Below are positions 45,292 through 54,478 of a stretch of 64,000 bases of DNA, piece by piece. The notes under the pieces are model-generated. The model worked only from the letters and a program-made list of their open reading frames with translations, was not told the DNA's origin and ran no database searches. The position numbers and the translations under genes are program-made. Positions within the stretch are counted from its first letter, which is position 1. Each line of letters starts with the position of its first letter. Source of the stretch: Prevotella sp. 10(H) (GTDB lineage Bacteria; Bacteroidota; Bacteroidia; Bacteroidales; Dysgonomonadaceae); the NCBI RefSeq assembly GCF_000711235.1, contig NZ_JOMI01000009.1, positions 248,001 to 312,000 of the forward strand, written 5' to 3'.

Positions 45292-47136
45292 ATGGCAACA
45301 CAGAATTTACTCGATGAGAAACACATTACCAATGCTATCGTATACATAGAAGGTGAAGAAGTGAATAAAGTTTCATTGTATCTGAATCAGGAATTTGGAC
45401 ATCACCATACATTCAGGGTAATCTTAGATTATGATATAATTAAGAAGAACTTTTTAGGTAACCCTACTGATCAGATAAACCTGATCGGCAAGACACTCGA
45501 TATAGAGTTGCAGCAAGGTAATGAGCGCGGAAAGGCCTACGAATTCAGGGGCATAATCAATGATGTCCATATGGAAGGGCGGGAAGGTAAACACGGATAT
45601 CTTGTTATCTGTGGATATAGTCCTACATATTTGCTGGAAAGGGGTAAACGACTTGATATTTTTGCCGATATGGGATTGCAGGAAGTATTTGAAGAAGTTA
45701 CTGATGGGGTACAAGGTTCAGCGCTCTCTAAAGTAAATAGCCCGGTGTATAATGTGCCTCTGAATTTTCTGATGCAATACAATGAAAGCGACTGGGAATT
45801 TTTGCAACGCTTGTCGGCTATATCCGGAGAAACTCTGTTTTACACGGGGAGAGATCTTGTATTCGGACAGTATAAAGACTGGGCGGCAACAAATGTCATG
45901 TATGATAAAGAACTTACACATATACAGTTTGGTTCCCGTTTGCTGGCCAATAAATTTACTAATTATCAATATCTTCCGGAAAAAGATGAAACTCTTATTC
46001 AGGAATCGCCGGATAAAATAGAAAATTCGAACGAATATGTCGATTTGGCAGCACAAAAAGCTAAAACTATGGTAAAAGACAGGCCGGTTCTTATACCGCC
46101 TTCATTAGAAGTTGAAGATAAAGGAGCTTTGAACGATATGGCTGAAAGGAGAAAAGCCTCTACCGCTGCGCGCACTGTTTATATAAAAGGGATAGCAAAA
46201 ACCTGCGATCCGCGTATTGGCCGCCTGATCACCATATCAATGCCGCAGGGAATGTCTGAGTTTGGCGATCTGGGTACTTACCGTGTAGTGAAAGTAACTC
46301 ATACTATCGATGAGAACCATCATTATTCATGTGAATTTGAGGCAATCCCTTCAAGTCTGAAATTCTTCCCTGTTCAGGAAATTAAGATGCCGGTAGCTAG
46401 TTCATTGCTGGGCACAGTGATTAATAATGCCGATCCTGAAGGACAAGGCAGGGTTCGGGTAGAGTTTCCTTTTGCAAAAGACCGTGTAAGCGCTACATGG
46501 ATGAGAGTAATGACTCCGCATGCGGGCTCAAGCGACATTGTGAATAAAAACAGAGGCATCGTATTTATTCCCGAAGAAGGCGATCAGGTAATGGTAGGCT
46601 TCGAATTTGGAGACCCTAACCGCCCATATGTGATGGGTAGCATGTTCCATGGCACAAATGGAGAAGGAGGTGGCGAAAAGAACTTCAAAAAGAGTATTAT
46701 TACCCGAAGCGGTAGCAAACTGGAATTTGCCGATATAGAAGATGAAGAAAAATATACAGTCATTCTGCAACATAACGATAACAATACAGTTTCCATTTCA
46801 GTAGAAAAAGATAAAGGAACTATCCATATCGAATCTACTCAGGATATCTTCATAAAAGCACCTGAACTGATCCAGATGGAAGCAAAGCAAATCATCATGA
46901 AAGCTGAACTGATTCAGGCCACAGCCGAAGATAAAATCGAAATGGTTGCTCAAAGCATGCTTCACGCAGAAAGCGGCGATAAAGTAGAAATTCTTGGGGC
47001 AACTGTTGCACAAGAAAGTACAGGAGAATTTACCCTGAAGGGCGAAACGGTCTCTATGAAAGCTTCATCAAAAATGAATATTGACGGGGGAAGCAAAATG
47101 AATGTGAAAGCCGGAAATATTAAAATGAATCAATAA
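45292..47136 (+). CDS. tssI: T6SS spike protein VgrG (TssI)
   Basis: Trimeric spike at the tip of the Hcp tube. The 614-residue protein has a gp27-like part (about 1-370, including RGIINDVHMEGREGKHGYLV, YNESDWEFLQRLSAISGETL, RIGRLITISMPQGM), then a gp5-type OB-fold (VINNADPEGQGRVRVEFPFA, MRVMTPHAGSS, VFIPEEGDQVMVGFEFGDPN). The C-terminal beta-helix spike has repeating short strands (KAPELIQMEAKQIIMKAELI to KMNVKAGNIKMNQ). There is no C-terminal enzymatic extension. No PAAR or effector gene follows; the next genes belong to the membrane complex. Confidence 0.95.
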   Translation: MATQNLLDEKHITNAIVYIEGEEVNKVSLYLNQEFGHHHTFRVILDYDIIKKNFLGNPTDQINLIGKTLDIELQQGNERGKAYEFRGIINDVHMEGREGKHGYLVICGYSPTYLLERGKRLDIFADMGLQEVFEEVTDGVQGSALSKVNSPVYNVPLNFLMQYNESDWEFLQRLSAISGETLFYTGRDLVFGQYKDWAATNVMYDKELTHIQFGSRLLANKFTNYQYLPEKDETLIQESPDKIENSNEYVDLAAQKAKTMVKDRPVLIPPSLEVEDKGALNDMAERRKASTAARTVYIKGIAKTCDPRIGRLITISMPQGMSEFGDLGTYRVVKVTHTIDENHHYSCEFEAIPSSLKFFPVQEIKMPVASSLLGTVINNADPEGQGRVRVEFPFAKDRVSATWMRVMTPHAGSSDIVNKNRGIVFIPEEGDQVMVGFEFGDPNRPYVMGSMFHGTNGEGGGEKNFKKSIITRSGSKLEFADIEDEEKYTVILQHNDNNTVSISVEKDKGTIHIESTQDIFIKAPELIQMEAKQIIMKAELIQATAEDKIEMVAQSMLHAESGDKVEILGATVAQESTGEFTLKGETVSMKASSKMNIDGGSKMNVKAGNIKMNQ

Positions 47137-47258
47137 GCATATAATAAATATTTTTCACGATTTTGAAGCAGTTTATTATCAATTTGCAGATACGAATAAA
47201 AATAAAATTTTGACAATATATAATTATAAAAAACAAGTAAATGTTAATCAATTAATCT

Positions 47259-47756
47259 ATGCGCGCACAAAATTACAAGGAGATCAATCGTGGCTACAGG
47301 AAATTTTCAGGTTATTTTATCGCTACGGTATTTTTGGGTGTATTTATTTATTTCTGTTATATCCATACTTCGGGTATAGAAGTGTCAAGGATAGTGGAGA
47401 AAACGGAAGAGTATGATAAGATTTATGTCCGCCAGATCGATCTGGCCAATCGAATCGATTCGCTCTATTATTACACTACTCTTTTCAATAACAATCTGAA
47501 TGATGCTCAACTGTCACATCTCGTAAGCCGTCGCAAGCAGGACATATTCACGATTATGGACAATATGAGCGGCCGTGATGTACGACTATATCAGAAACTG
47601 ATGAGTGAAGTGAATGTCTTTTTGGGAGCAAAAGACTCTATCCGTACAGCAAAAGCAGAAGAAGATATGTTGAAAGCCGATCTGTTGAGGTGTACAGAAG
47701 AAAATAAACAAACATCACGTCAGCTTAGTATTGGAGGCATAACTGTAAAAAAATAA
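47259..47756 (+). CDS. tssO: T6SS-iii membrane-complex protein TssO
   Basis: Bacteroidota-specific small inner-membrane protein of the T6SS envelope complex. The 165-residue product has a short cytoplasmic N-terminus (MRAQNYKEINRGYRKF), one membrane helix (about 17-36, SGYFIATVFLGVFIYFCYI) and a periplasmic helical domain with heptad-like patterning (QIDLANRIDSLYYYTTLFNN, then DVRLYQKLMSEVNVFLGAKD). I start it at 47259 rather than in the overlapping frame at 47210. It is followed after 3 bases by another protein of the same topology. Confidence 0.75.
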   Translation: MRAQNYKEINRGYRKFSGYFIATVFLGVFIYFCYIHTSGIEVSRIVEKTEEYDKIYVRQIDLANRIDSLYYYTTLFNNNLNDAQLSHLVSRRKQDIFTIMDNMSGRDVRLYQKLMSEVNVFLGAKDSIRTAKAEEDMLKADLLRCTEENKQTSRQLSIGGITVKK

Positions 47757-47759
47757 AGT

Positions 47760-48266
47760 ATGAAACAGAAGACTAAAAATACGAGTAACAGAAGGGAGAA
47801 GACAATCGGGCTTATCTATGTAAGTATGTTATTCATCGTTGTCACATTTATTTGTGGGTGGTGTCTATTCTATTACACCGACGGAAGCAATGAAACACGT
47901 AAAGAATTCGTGATTGCTAAAATGGATCGCATACGGGCATTCCAGAATGTACAGGCCGAACAAATAATGATCGTCGATTCTATCTACAATAAAATAAAAA
48001 GTTTTAACCTTGGCGTTAATGCCAGCTATGAAGAAAACGATATAAAATTTTACCTGAATGATATAAAAAAACTACATGAAGACAATAGTTATGACGGACG
48101 TTATAAGATATTTTCTCAGGTATCGGGTTTTTATAGTATGTGGTTTGCCGATAAAAAGGAACTTTGGAGCAAACAGCAAAATATTGTCCGCTTTCAAAAG
48201 AATCTGGAAGAATGCCGTATAGGTCTTGAAAAAAAGAAAGATGAACTAAAAAATTCAAAAAAATAG
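47760..48266 (+). CDS. Small T6SS-iii membrane-complex protein (TssO/P/Q type)
   Basis: A 168-residue protein with a basic cytoplasmic N-terminus (MKQKTKNTSNRREKT), one membrane helix (about 16-37, IGLIYVSMLFIVVTFICGWC) and a periplasmic helical part that ends in a charged coiled coil (NLEECRIGLEKKKDELKNSK). Position and topology parallel the preceding tssO, so the two may be distant paralogs forming a hetero-oligomer. It belongs to the tssNQOPR membrane-complex set, but I cannot decide by eye between TssP and TssQ. Confidence 0.65.
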   Translation: MKQKTKNTSNRREKTIGLIYVSMLFIVVTFICGWCLFYYTDGSNETRKEFVIAKMDRIRAFQNVQAEQIMIVDSIYNKIKSFNLGVNASYEENDIKFYLNDIKKLHEDNSYDGRYKIFSQVSGFYSMWFADKKELWSKQQNIVRFQKNLEECRIGLEKKKDELKNSKK

Positions 48267-48269
48267 AAT

Positions 48270-49148
48270 ATGAGTAAATTGTTGAACCATCGGATTTATA
48301 TTATTATCATAGCCATTGGTGTTTTACTTGCAGCTATCTTCTTTATACGTTCACAGATGTATAATAAAGAGATAATAGCCCGAGTAACCCCTATGGATAT
48401 CGAATTAGGAATGCCTGTCGCATATGCAGACAGCACCAAAGGAGCCCATAAGTGGCTTTGGGAATTTGGAAACGGAGACACATCATCTGAAAAGAACGGA
48501 GAATATTATTTCCCGGAGACAGGAAAATATCAGATACGACTAACGGTCAACGACAATCTGGAAAAGAGATTTTTAGTCAATATCCGCGCTCCGAAAAAAG
48601 AGGAAGCTCCGGAACTAGTAAAAATTATTGCACCGGAAGAAGCCTTACAAGGAGAATACATTACTTTCCGAGGTGAGGGCCCTTCTAAAGAATGGCGCTG
48701 GGAATTCGGCGAAACAGGAGATGTCGATGCTATGGAAAAAACGGCTATCTATAAATATGAGCTTGCAGGGCGCTATACGGTTTCGTTGAGAACGGAAGAT
48801 ACGCAATATCCGGTCATACATACAATCGAAATCCTGCCTCAATATACAGAAGCGGATACAGAAGATGTAAGTTCAATCATAGCAAATGATATAAAAGAAA
48901 AACTACAGGCGATAATCGATCAAAAACCGTTTAATAAGAATTACAATCATATATTGACTAGTTACCTGTGCAACAATCCTAATACTATGGTAATTATAAA
49001 TAATGACAAGAGAAACGATTTCTATTCTTACTGTCAGGGATTGAAGATTATTGGTAAGCAAAGCACTATTATAGAAAAGGTAGTGATAGACATAGAGGAT
49101 ACAGACACCTGTATAAAGAAATTAATAATAGTACAAACTGACTTTTAA
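48270..49148 (+). CDS. T6SS-iii membrane protein with two PKD-like domains
   Basis: A 292-residue protein with one N-terminal membrane helix (about 8-25, IYIIIIAIGVLLAAIFFI) and two periplasmic PKD-type sandwiches: WLWEFGNGDTSSEKNGEYYF (about 62-110) and WRWEFGETGDVDAMEKTAIY (about 137-188), each with the PKD W-x-F/W-x-FG-x-G/T pattern. A final alpha/beta domain follows (ASSIIANDIKEKL-like start, then FYSYCQGLKIIGKQSTII). PKD domains usually mediate protein or glycan contact, so it probably spans the periplasm between the inner-membrane parts and TssR. It belongs to the tssNQOPR set; I cannot tell whether it is TssP or TssQ. Confidence 0.72.
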   Translation: MSKLLNHRIYIIIIAIGVLLAAIFFIRSQMYNKEIIARVTPMDIELGMPVAYADSTKGAHKWLWEFGNGDTSSEKNGEYYFPETGKYQIRLTVNDNLEKRFLVNIRAPKKEEAPELVKIIAPEEALQGEYITFRGEGPSKEWRWEFGETGDVDAMEKTAIYKYELAGRYTVSLRTEDTQYPVIHTIEILPQYTEADTEDVSSIIANDIKEKLQAIIDQKPFNKNYNHILTSYLCNNPNTMVIINNDKRNDFYSYCQGLKIIGKQSTIIEKVVIDIEDTDTCIKKLIIVQTDF

Positions 49149-49156
49149 CTGAAACA

Positions 49157-51646
49157 ATGCTTTACAAAAAATACATATTATTCGTTTTGGCCTTAACAGG
49201 AATCTTATTATATATGTCCTCATGTGGCCATGTACACCGTTTTACACGCGTAAAGAAAATTCCACGGGAATACTCCCTGAACTATTGTGGAGGCGATATT
49301 AAAGCCCCTAAAACCGACTTGAATAAAAAACCCTGGATAGTCTATTCCGACAGAGATAAGAATCAGTCTTTCCATAATGCCGGAGGCAAGGTTAAAGCCA
49401 AAGATGTGGAATACCTTGAACCGTTCTTGGTTATTGGCCAGAAAGGTGAATACCTTAAACTTATAAAATACACCCCTGATATACTTAAAAATGGTAAACT
49501 GGAGTATAAAAATGCCGAATATTACGGATGGATGCATATGTCGAAACTATTGCTCAATCATCAATCGGTGACTGATATTGCTAGTGGTAAGAAGAATAAA
49601 ATGCTGGCTGTATTTTCAGATACTGTATTTATTAACGAACCTGAAAAGTTTTTCGCAAGCGATTTGATCAAAATTTATAAAGACTTGGACTATAAATCCC
49701 AGTCTGCAGCTATTCTTCCGTATAGTGTGGTTTATCAGTTGAAAGAGTCAGAAGACCATACAATGACACTGATAGGAAGAAAACCTTATATAAAACCGGA
49801 AGAAGTAAAAACAGACGTATTGGGCTGGATAGATAATGCCTTGATAAAAGATATTGGCACAGGATTACATGTGAATCTCAAAGGTGTGCCCGAAGAAGCA
49901 AAAGAATATACTTTGAAGAAGAACGAAAATCTTGCCTTAACGGAAGATATGATCGATGCCGGAAATATGCTGGCAGAGCAATACAAGACATTAAAATATA
50001 ATCCGGTATCTTCTTATTCTTCCCAGAATATGTTGACGGCATTCAAAACACGCATGGTATTGCCTATATTCGATTATAGTGATAATTATGTATTTAATGT
50101 AGATGGGAATCCTGTATCGCACAAGAAATTTAAGGCAGTTGCCAAGAAGCTGAATAAGATAAATATATCATTTGTATTCGATGGAGGAGAAAAGACAATT
50201 GCTCAATTCCCGCAGATTGTAAATGCTTTACAAAATATGAAATCTATTTTTGAACAATCGGACGATAATTATCAATATCAGTTCAATACTGTAATGACCT
50301 TTGACGAATCAGGAAATATATTACGTCCTGTAAATACGGAATTTACGAATGATTACACCCAACTAATCAATTTCTTATCGCACAAGGCTAATCAGCATCA
50401 AAAGTTACGTCCGATAATGCTGGCTCGCAATTCCTGGATGGCATTGCGTAAATCTGTTGAATTATTTGAAAAGGAAAAACAGGCTACAAATCTGATTGTC
50501 TTGGTTGGCGACAAGAGGGTTACCAACAATGCAATAGATTCACTCTTGGTGAACAGAATGATAAAAAATAACTGCCGTCTTATCGGATTCCAGGTATATG
50601 GCGGAGAAGGAGATGATTACAATAATTTCGTGCTCGATATTGAAGATGTAATCAGTGCATATTCCAAAAAGATGCTTAAAACAAAGCGTGAAATAATGGC
50701 TTCACCCGAACAGATAAGACGAGCGAATTATTATATCCCGGCCGGAGGAAAAACCAATGGTTACCGTTTGGATTTCCCTGATAATAGTGTAACACAGGGA
50801 GCTCTATTCTTCCCGCAGAAGAATGAAATGCTGCCAATGGAGGTACTGGCAAATAATGTCGATACCATTATTCAGCAGGTGAAAATGGACAATAAAGATG
50901 TTGTCGGACATATGGCAAAGGCATTCCGTTCGGTAGGTAATAACCGTACAAAGTTTGACAGTCTCTATGTAAGAAGCAATAATATCGACACATTGGGCAT
51001 ATCGCGTAAAAGACTGGTCACAAGCTTTGTTAACGATGTTCCCGGATGGTATATCCCGTCAAAGGTTGTTGTTTTGAGTGATTCGGTGAATAAACTACAG
51101 AATTACAATCTGATGTTATCAGAGCAGGAGATGACTGAAATAAAAGAGTTCATAGTTCGTCTGTCTGAAAAAGAGGTCGATTACGTTTACAAGCAAAAGA
51201 AAAGAGACGCATCGAAACGTAAGCCTTGTAATTGTCCGGAAGATGATTTGTTTCTAGAGCTTGAACGTGAAGCTATGATGAATGATACAATTAATAATGA
51301 AGCGTCTTCCAAGACTTATATCAATACGAAAAAGATTCGTAAACATTTGGAACAGGCATTTATCGATCCGATAAAGTATTGTAAGCTATGTAAAGAAAAG
51401 AGCGGTAATTTGAAATTCCTTACTTTGGCTGAGGCCCAATTCAGAATAACGGGATGTCCGACGTCTAAAGTTGAACTTAATACTATCAAAATAAAAGACT
51501 TGAAGGATAAGAAAAAAGTATCCGACAAAACTTTAGATGAATTAATCACTTATTACAAAAAAATGAAAAAAGAGTTGGATAAGGCCGAAAAGTTTGAATC
51601 TAACGGGGAGATTTATTATTGGGTAGACAGAAGATTATTGCCATAA
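49157..51646 (+). CDS. tssR: T6SS-iii outer-membrane lipoprotein TssR
   Basis: Largest envelope component of Bacteroidota T6SSs, 829 residues. The signal peptide ends in lipobox YMSSC. The mature start CGHVHR lacks the charged export signal used for surface display, so it probably faces the periplasm. An SH3-like region appears near residues 50-130. A domain resembling a von Willebrand A fold (KINISFVFDGGEKTIAQFPQ, TNLIVLVGDKRVTNNAIDSL) spans about 335-520. The C-terminal part carries two cysteine pairs (KPCNCPEDD and YCKLCKEK) that may bind metal or form disulfides. It lies between the PKD protein and the second tssF. Confidence 0.78.
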   Translation: MLYKKYILFVLALTGILLYMSSCGHVHRFTRVKKIPREYSLNYCGGDIKAPKTDLNKKPWIVYSDRDKNQSFHNAGGKVKAKDVEYLEPFLVIGQKGEYLKLIKYTPDILKNGKLEYKNAEYYGWMHMSKLLLNHQSVTDIASGKKNKMLAVFSDTVFINEPEKFFASDLIKIYKDLDYKSQSAAILPYSVVYQLKESEDHTMTLIGRKPYIKPEEVKTDVLGWIDNALIKDIGTGLHVNLKGVPEEAKEYTLKKNENLALTEDMIDAGNMLAEQYKTLKYNPVSSYSSQNMLTAFKTRMVLPIFDYSDNYVFNVDGNPVSHKKFKAVAKKLNKINISFVFDGGEKTIAQFPQIVNALQNMKSIFEQSDDNYQYQFNTVMTFDESGNILRPVNTEFTNDYTQLINFLSHKANQHQKLRPIMLARNSWMALRKSVELFEKEKQATNLIVLVGDKRVTNNAIDSLLVNRMIKNNCRLIGFQVYGGEGDDYNNFVLDIEDVISAYSKKMLKTKREIMASPEQIRRANYYIPAGGKTNGYRLDFPDNSVTQGALFFPQKNEMLPMEVLANNVDTIIQQVKMDNKDVVGHMAKAFRSVGNNRTKFDSLYVRSNNIDTLGISRKRLVTSFVNDVPGWYIPSKVVVLSDSVNKLQNYNLMLSEQEMTEIKEFIVRLSEKEVDYVYKQKKRDASKRKPCNCPEDDLFLELEREAMMNDTINNEASSKTYINTKKIRKHLEQAFIDPIKYCKLCKEKSGNLKFLTLAEAQFRITGCPTSKVELNTIKIKDLKDKKKVSDKTLDELITYYKKMKKELDKAEKFESNGEIYYWVDRRLLP

Positions 51647-51676
51647 GTTGGCATAAAAACGGATTGCGCAGGATAG

Positions 51677-53449
51677 ATGAAAAGTAAGGAAGCCATAAGG
51701 AAGGACATAGTACACTATGCCAATTTGCTTTGGGACGTAAATAATATCAATAATATGAATTCATTGGTTCAGTTGATGATTGAAGAAACTAGCCATGAAT
51801 TATTTTTGCTGGACAACAAACTTGAAGAAATAGATTATTCTGTTCTGTGTAAACTTGTTGAACGATTATCTCCTGTTATGTTCAGCTATGTACGTCCCAG
51901 TCATGCAATATTAAAGATAGATCCGGCAGAAGCTGTTTATAAATTGAATAAACACACAGGCTTTGTATTAAAACAGCTGCCGGAGCAGATAAGAAGCAGG
52001 GGGATAACCGCTGCTTCTTATACTCCTGTTACTGATATATCGTTACATAAGATAAAAATTACTCATTGCTTTTGTGATAAAGAACTTTGGGTGATAAATG
52101 AAGCCGGTGAAAGAAAAAATATATTCAATACTTCCAATAGGGCAAAATATAATACGATATGGCTTGGACTGGATATCGACCCGGAAATCAAGTCTTTAAA
52201 AGACTTAAGCTTTTATATGGATTTTTGTCATTTGCCCAATCATCATGAATATTATGATATATTAAATGAGGTTCGATGGAATTTCGATAACCAGTTAGTC
52301 AAAGTAAGAAAAGGAATTCCCGATAAACAAAATAAAGTCCTCAATAAGGGAGAAAGAGATATTCTTGATTTTTACGAAGATCATTTCTATACTATAGCAA
52401 CCGAAATAAATCTTCGTGATCTCCATAAAAAAAGCCTTCCGGATGAGTTAGCAGATATTATCGGATATGAATCTATATCGTTACCTTCATTATATTGGAT
52501 ATCACTCTCATTCCCTGCTGATTTTCAACAGGAAGATATAAAAAGAATGTCTATAATGCTTAATGCCTTTCCGGTTATGGACAGGAATTATAATGAATTA
52601 GAGATTTACGAAAAAGACCTTGGACGAAGTATTTCATTATCCTCTGCTATACGACAGGAATTTCTTCATATAGAATCGGTTACCGATTCAGCAGGCAATA
52701 TATATCATCAAAATATAAGCAATATAGCCGAGAAAGGGAAATATACAGTAATTGCTGCGAAAAGAAAAAATATTGACGATCCACGTATAGTAGATTATCT
52801 GGAGCGTCTATCGGATATCATTCATGATGAAAGGTCTGCATTTTCAGGTATCGATAACGATAAGGTGATAGGCATTCTTAATTCAATATATTCATTACAA
52901 GACCAGGATACTCAGAAAATTGAACTTAACAGGCTGAATGAAAAACTGGAAGCAGCTTCGTTAGTACTGATACCAAAAGAAAAAGTTTCTTCCGTAAACA
53001 TTTCATATTGGACCACATACGCAAATTTACTGAACGGGATATCAGCAGGCACACGACTTATGGCTAATAAAATTCCCGAACTTAATAAATCGGAGGCTAT
53101 TCTTTTAACCTCGACTACAGGAGGAAAGGATTTTTTTGATCTTGAAGATTTGAAGGCAATAAACAGTTTCTATTTAACTTCAAAGGACAGGATATTGACA
53201 AAGCATAATATTTTGAGCTTTTGCCAAATTGAGATTGGTAAATATGTGGAAAGTATAGACGTAGTTCGTAAAGCTGTTATTAGCAACAAGGCTAAAGAAG
53301 GTATAGTTATGGTGATGGAGATACAAATTACACCTAAGTCTAAATATATCAATGTATTTACTCAAAGAGATACCATGAAAAATCTTCTTGTGGGATTATC
53401 AAAACGATCTCCGGAAAACTTTAATTATAGATTAAAGCTTATAATGTAA
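51677..53449 (+). CDS. Second TssF-like baseplate protein
   Basis: A 590-residue protein homologous to the first TssF by layout: N-terminal helices (HYANLLWDVNNINNMNSLVQ, LFLLDNKLEEIDYSVLCKLV), wedge sandwich (PSHAILKIDP, NTIWLGLDIDPEIKSLKDLS), a MSIMLNAFPVMDRNYNELEI segment parallel to IQLDINAFPVVNKGFVSKII, a central coiled coil, and the ending SPENFNYRLKLIM parallel to SPATFNYRIFIDRV. It is clearly divergent, not a recent copy. It is the last gene of the operon and follows tssR by 30 bases. It may form a TssF heterodimer in each baseplate wedge, an alternative baseplate, or a complex with the envelope proteins. Confidence 0.8.
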   Translation: MKSKEAIRKDIVHYANLLWDVNNINNMNSLVQLMIEETSHELFLLDNKLEEIDYSVLCKLVERLSPVMFSYVRPSHAILKIDPAEAVYKLNKHTGFVLKQLPEQIRSRGITAASYTPVTDISLHKIKITHCFCDKELWVINEAGERKNIFNTSNRAKYNTIWLGLDIDPEIKSLKDLSFYMDFCHLPNHHEYYDILNEVRWNFDNQLVKVRKGIPDKQNKVLNKGERDILDFYEDHFYTIATEINLRDLHKKSLPDELADIIGYESISLPSLYWISLSFPADFQQEDIKRMSIMLNAFPVMDRNYNELEIYEKDLGRSISLSSAIRQEFLHIESVTDSAGNIYHQNISNIAEKGKYTVIAAKRKNIDDPRIVDYLERLSDIIHDERSAFSGIDNDKVIGILNSIYSLQDQDTQKIELNRLNEKLEAASLVLIPKEKVSSVNISYWTTYANLLNGISAGTRLMANKIPELNKSEAILLTSTTGGKDFFDLEDLKAINSFYLTSKDRILTKHNILSFCQIEIGKYVESIDVVRKAVISNKAKEGIVMVMEIQITPKSKYINVFTQRDTMKNLLVGLSKRSPENFNYRLKLIM

Positions 53450-54478
53450 TTAAGTTCTGCTGTAAATTATAAGTAGGAGAAGATAAAGTATTGTTGCATT
53501 ACCATTTTTTGCTGCTTGGAAAAATAAGCGCCAATGAAAAGGAAAATAATTAAGCCGCAAATTCTGCACTGCTTGTCGATAGTGTTGTTGTGTTATTAGT
53601 TGCTTTATTGTATTTATTTTGCCTCGTATGTTATGTGACGATTTGCATTCATTTATTCCTTGTCCTATTATTCCTAATAAAATCCGGTTATTTAGTGCTT
53701 CAACAAAATCACAAAGGAGACTGTGTTTAATAATTATATCCGACATCATAGCATAAAGATTTAGCCACCGTTCATTGAGATATTCATTATAACCACCGGT
53801 AAATGATTTGGCATTCTTTTGGTAGTGATACATAGGCTCATTTATATAATATGCCCTTTTTACATCAGCAAATACTTCCATGTTGAACAAGACATCTTCG
53901 GCCGAGCCTACAACTTTCGTATCTGTAAATCTGATTTTGGAAATCACTTTACGTAAATATAGTTTTCCCCATACTGTTCCCCACGAATGAAGCAAAGTCG
54001 GGTCACGCAATTCTGGTCCAAGGGGGCCTACTATCTTACGATGTAGCGATCTGATATTCTTTTCGTCGAATAGTTTATCTTCTTCCATTAGAAAGCGCGG
54101 ACTCTTCCTGCCATCCGTGAATTCGCGGATATATGCCCAAAACACTACATCAACGTTCTTACTTAAAGCCGTTTCTATTGCTTTCTCACAGGTAGTAATA
54201 TCAATCCAGTCATCAGAATCGACAAACATAATCCATTCGCCTTTCGCCTCCTCCAAGCCCCTGTTGCGAGCGGAAGCTATACCGTTGTTTTCTTGAGTAA
54301 TTACTTTTATACGAAGGTCTTTCTGCGAATATTTATTCAGAATAGAATTGCTATCGTCTTGTGAACCATCATCGATACAGATCACTTCTATATTACGATA
54401 AGTTTGTTGTAACAAACTATTCAAACATCTTTCTAAATAAAGACCTGCATTATAAACAGGTACAATTATGCTTATCAT
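53450..54478 (-). CDS. GT2-family glycosyltransferase
   Basis: Transfers a sugar from a nucleotide donor during repeat-unit assembly for a surface polysaccharide, on the cytoplasmic side. The 342-residue protein has the GT-A start SIIVPVYNAGLYLERCLNSL, the IDDGSQDDS motif near residues 36-44 and the metal-binding FVDSDDWID near 85-93. The C-terminal half is helical and typical of capsule GT2 enzymes. Its start overlaps the next gene upstream by 4 bases (ATGA). Its stop abuts the stop of the plus-strand T6SS gene with no gap. The acceptor and donor are unknown. Confidence 0.9.
   Translation of the reverse strand: MISIIVPVYNAGLYLERCLNSLLQQTYRNIEVICIDDGSQDDSNSILNKYSQKDLRIKVITQENNGIASARNRGLEEAKGEWIMFVDSDDWIDITTCEKAIETALSKNVDVVFWAYIREFTDGRKSPRFLMEEDKLFDEKNIRSLHRKIVGPLGPELRDPTLLHSWGTVWGKLYLRKVISKIRFTDTKVVGSAEDVLFNMEVFADVKRAYYINEPMYHYQKNAKSFTGGYNEYLNERWLNLYAMMSDIIIKHSLLCDFVEALNNRILLGIIGQGINECKSSHNIRGKINTIKQLITQQHYRQAVQNLRLNYFPFHWRLFFQAAKNGNATILYLLLLIIYSRT

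Noticed and set aside
47210-47416. 68-codon open frame before tssO
   Set aside because: It overlaps tssO in another frame and lacks features, while tssO has a clear membrane helix and family context.
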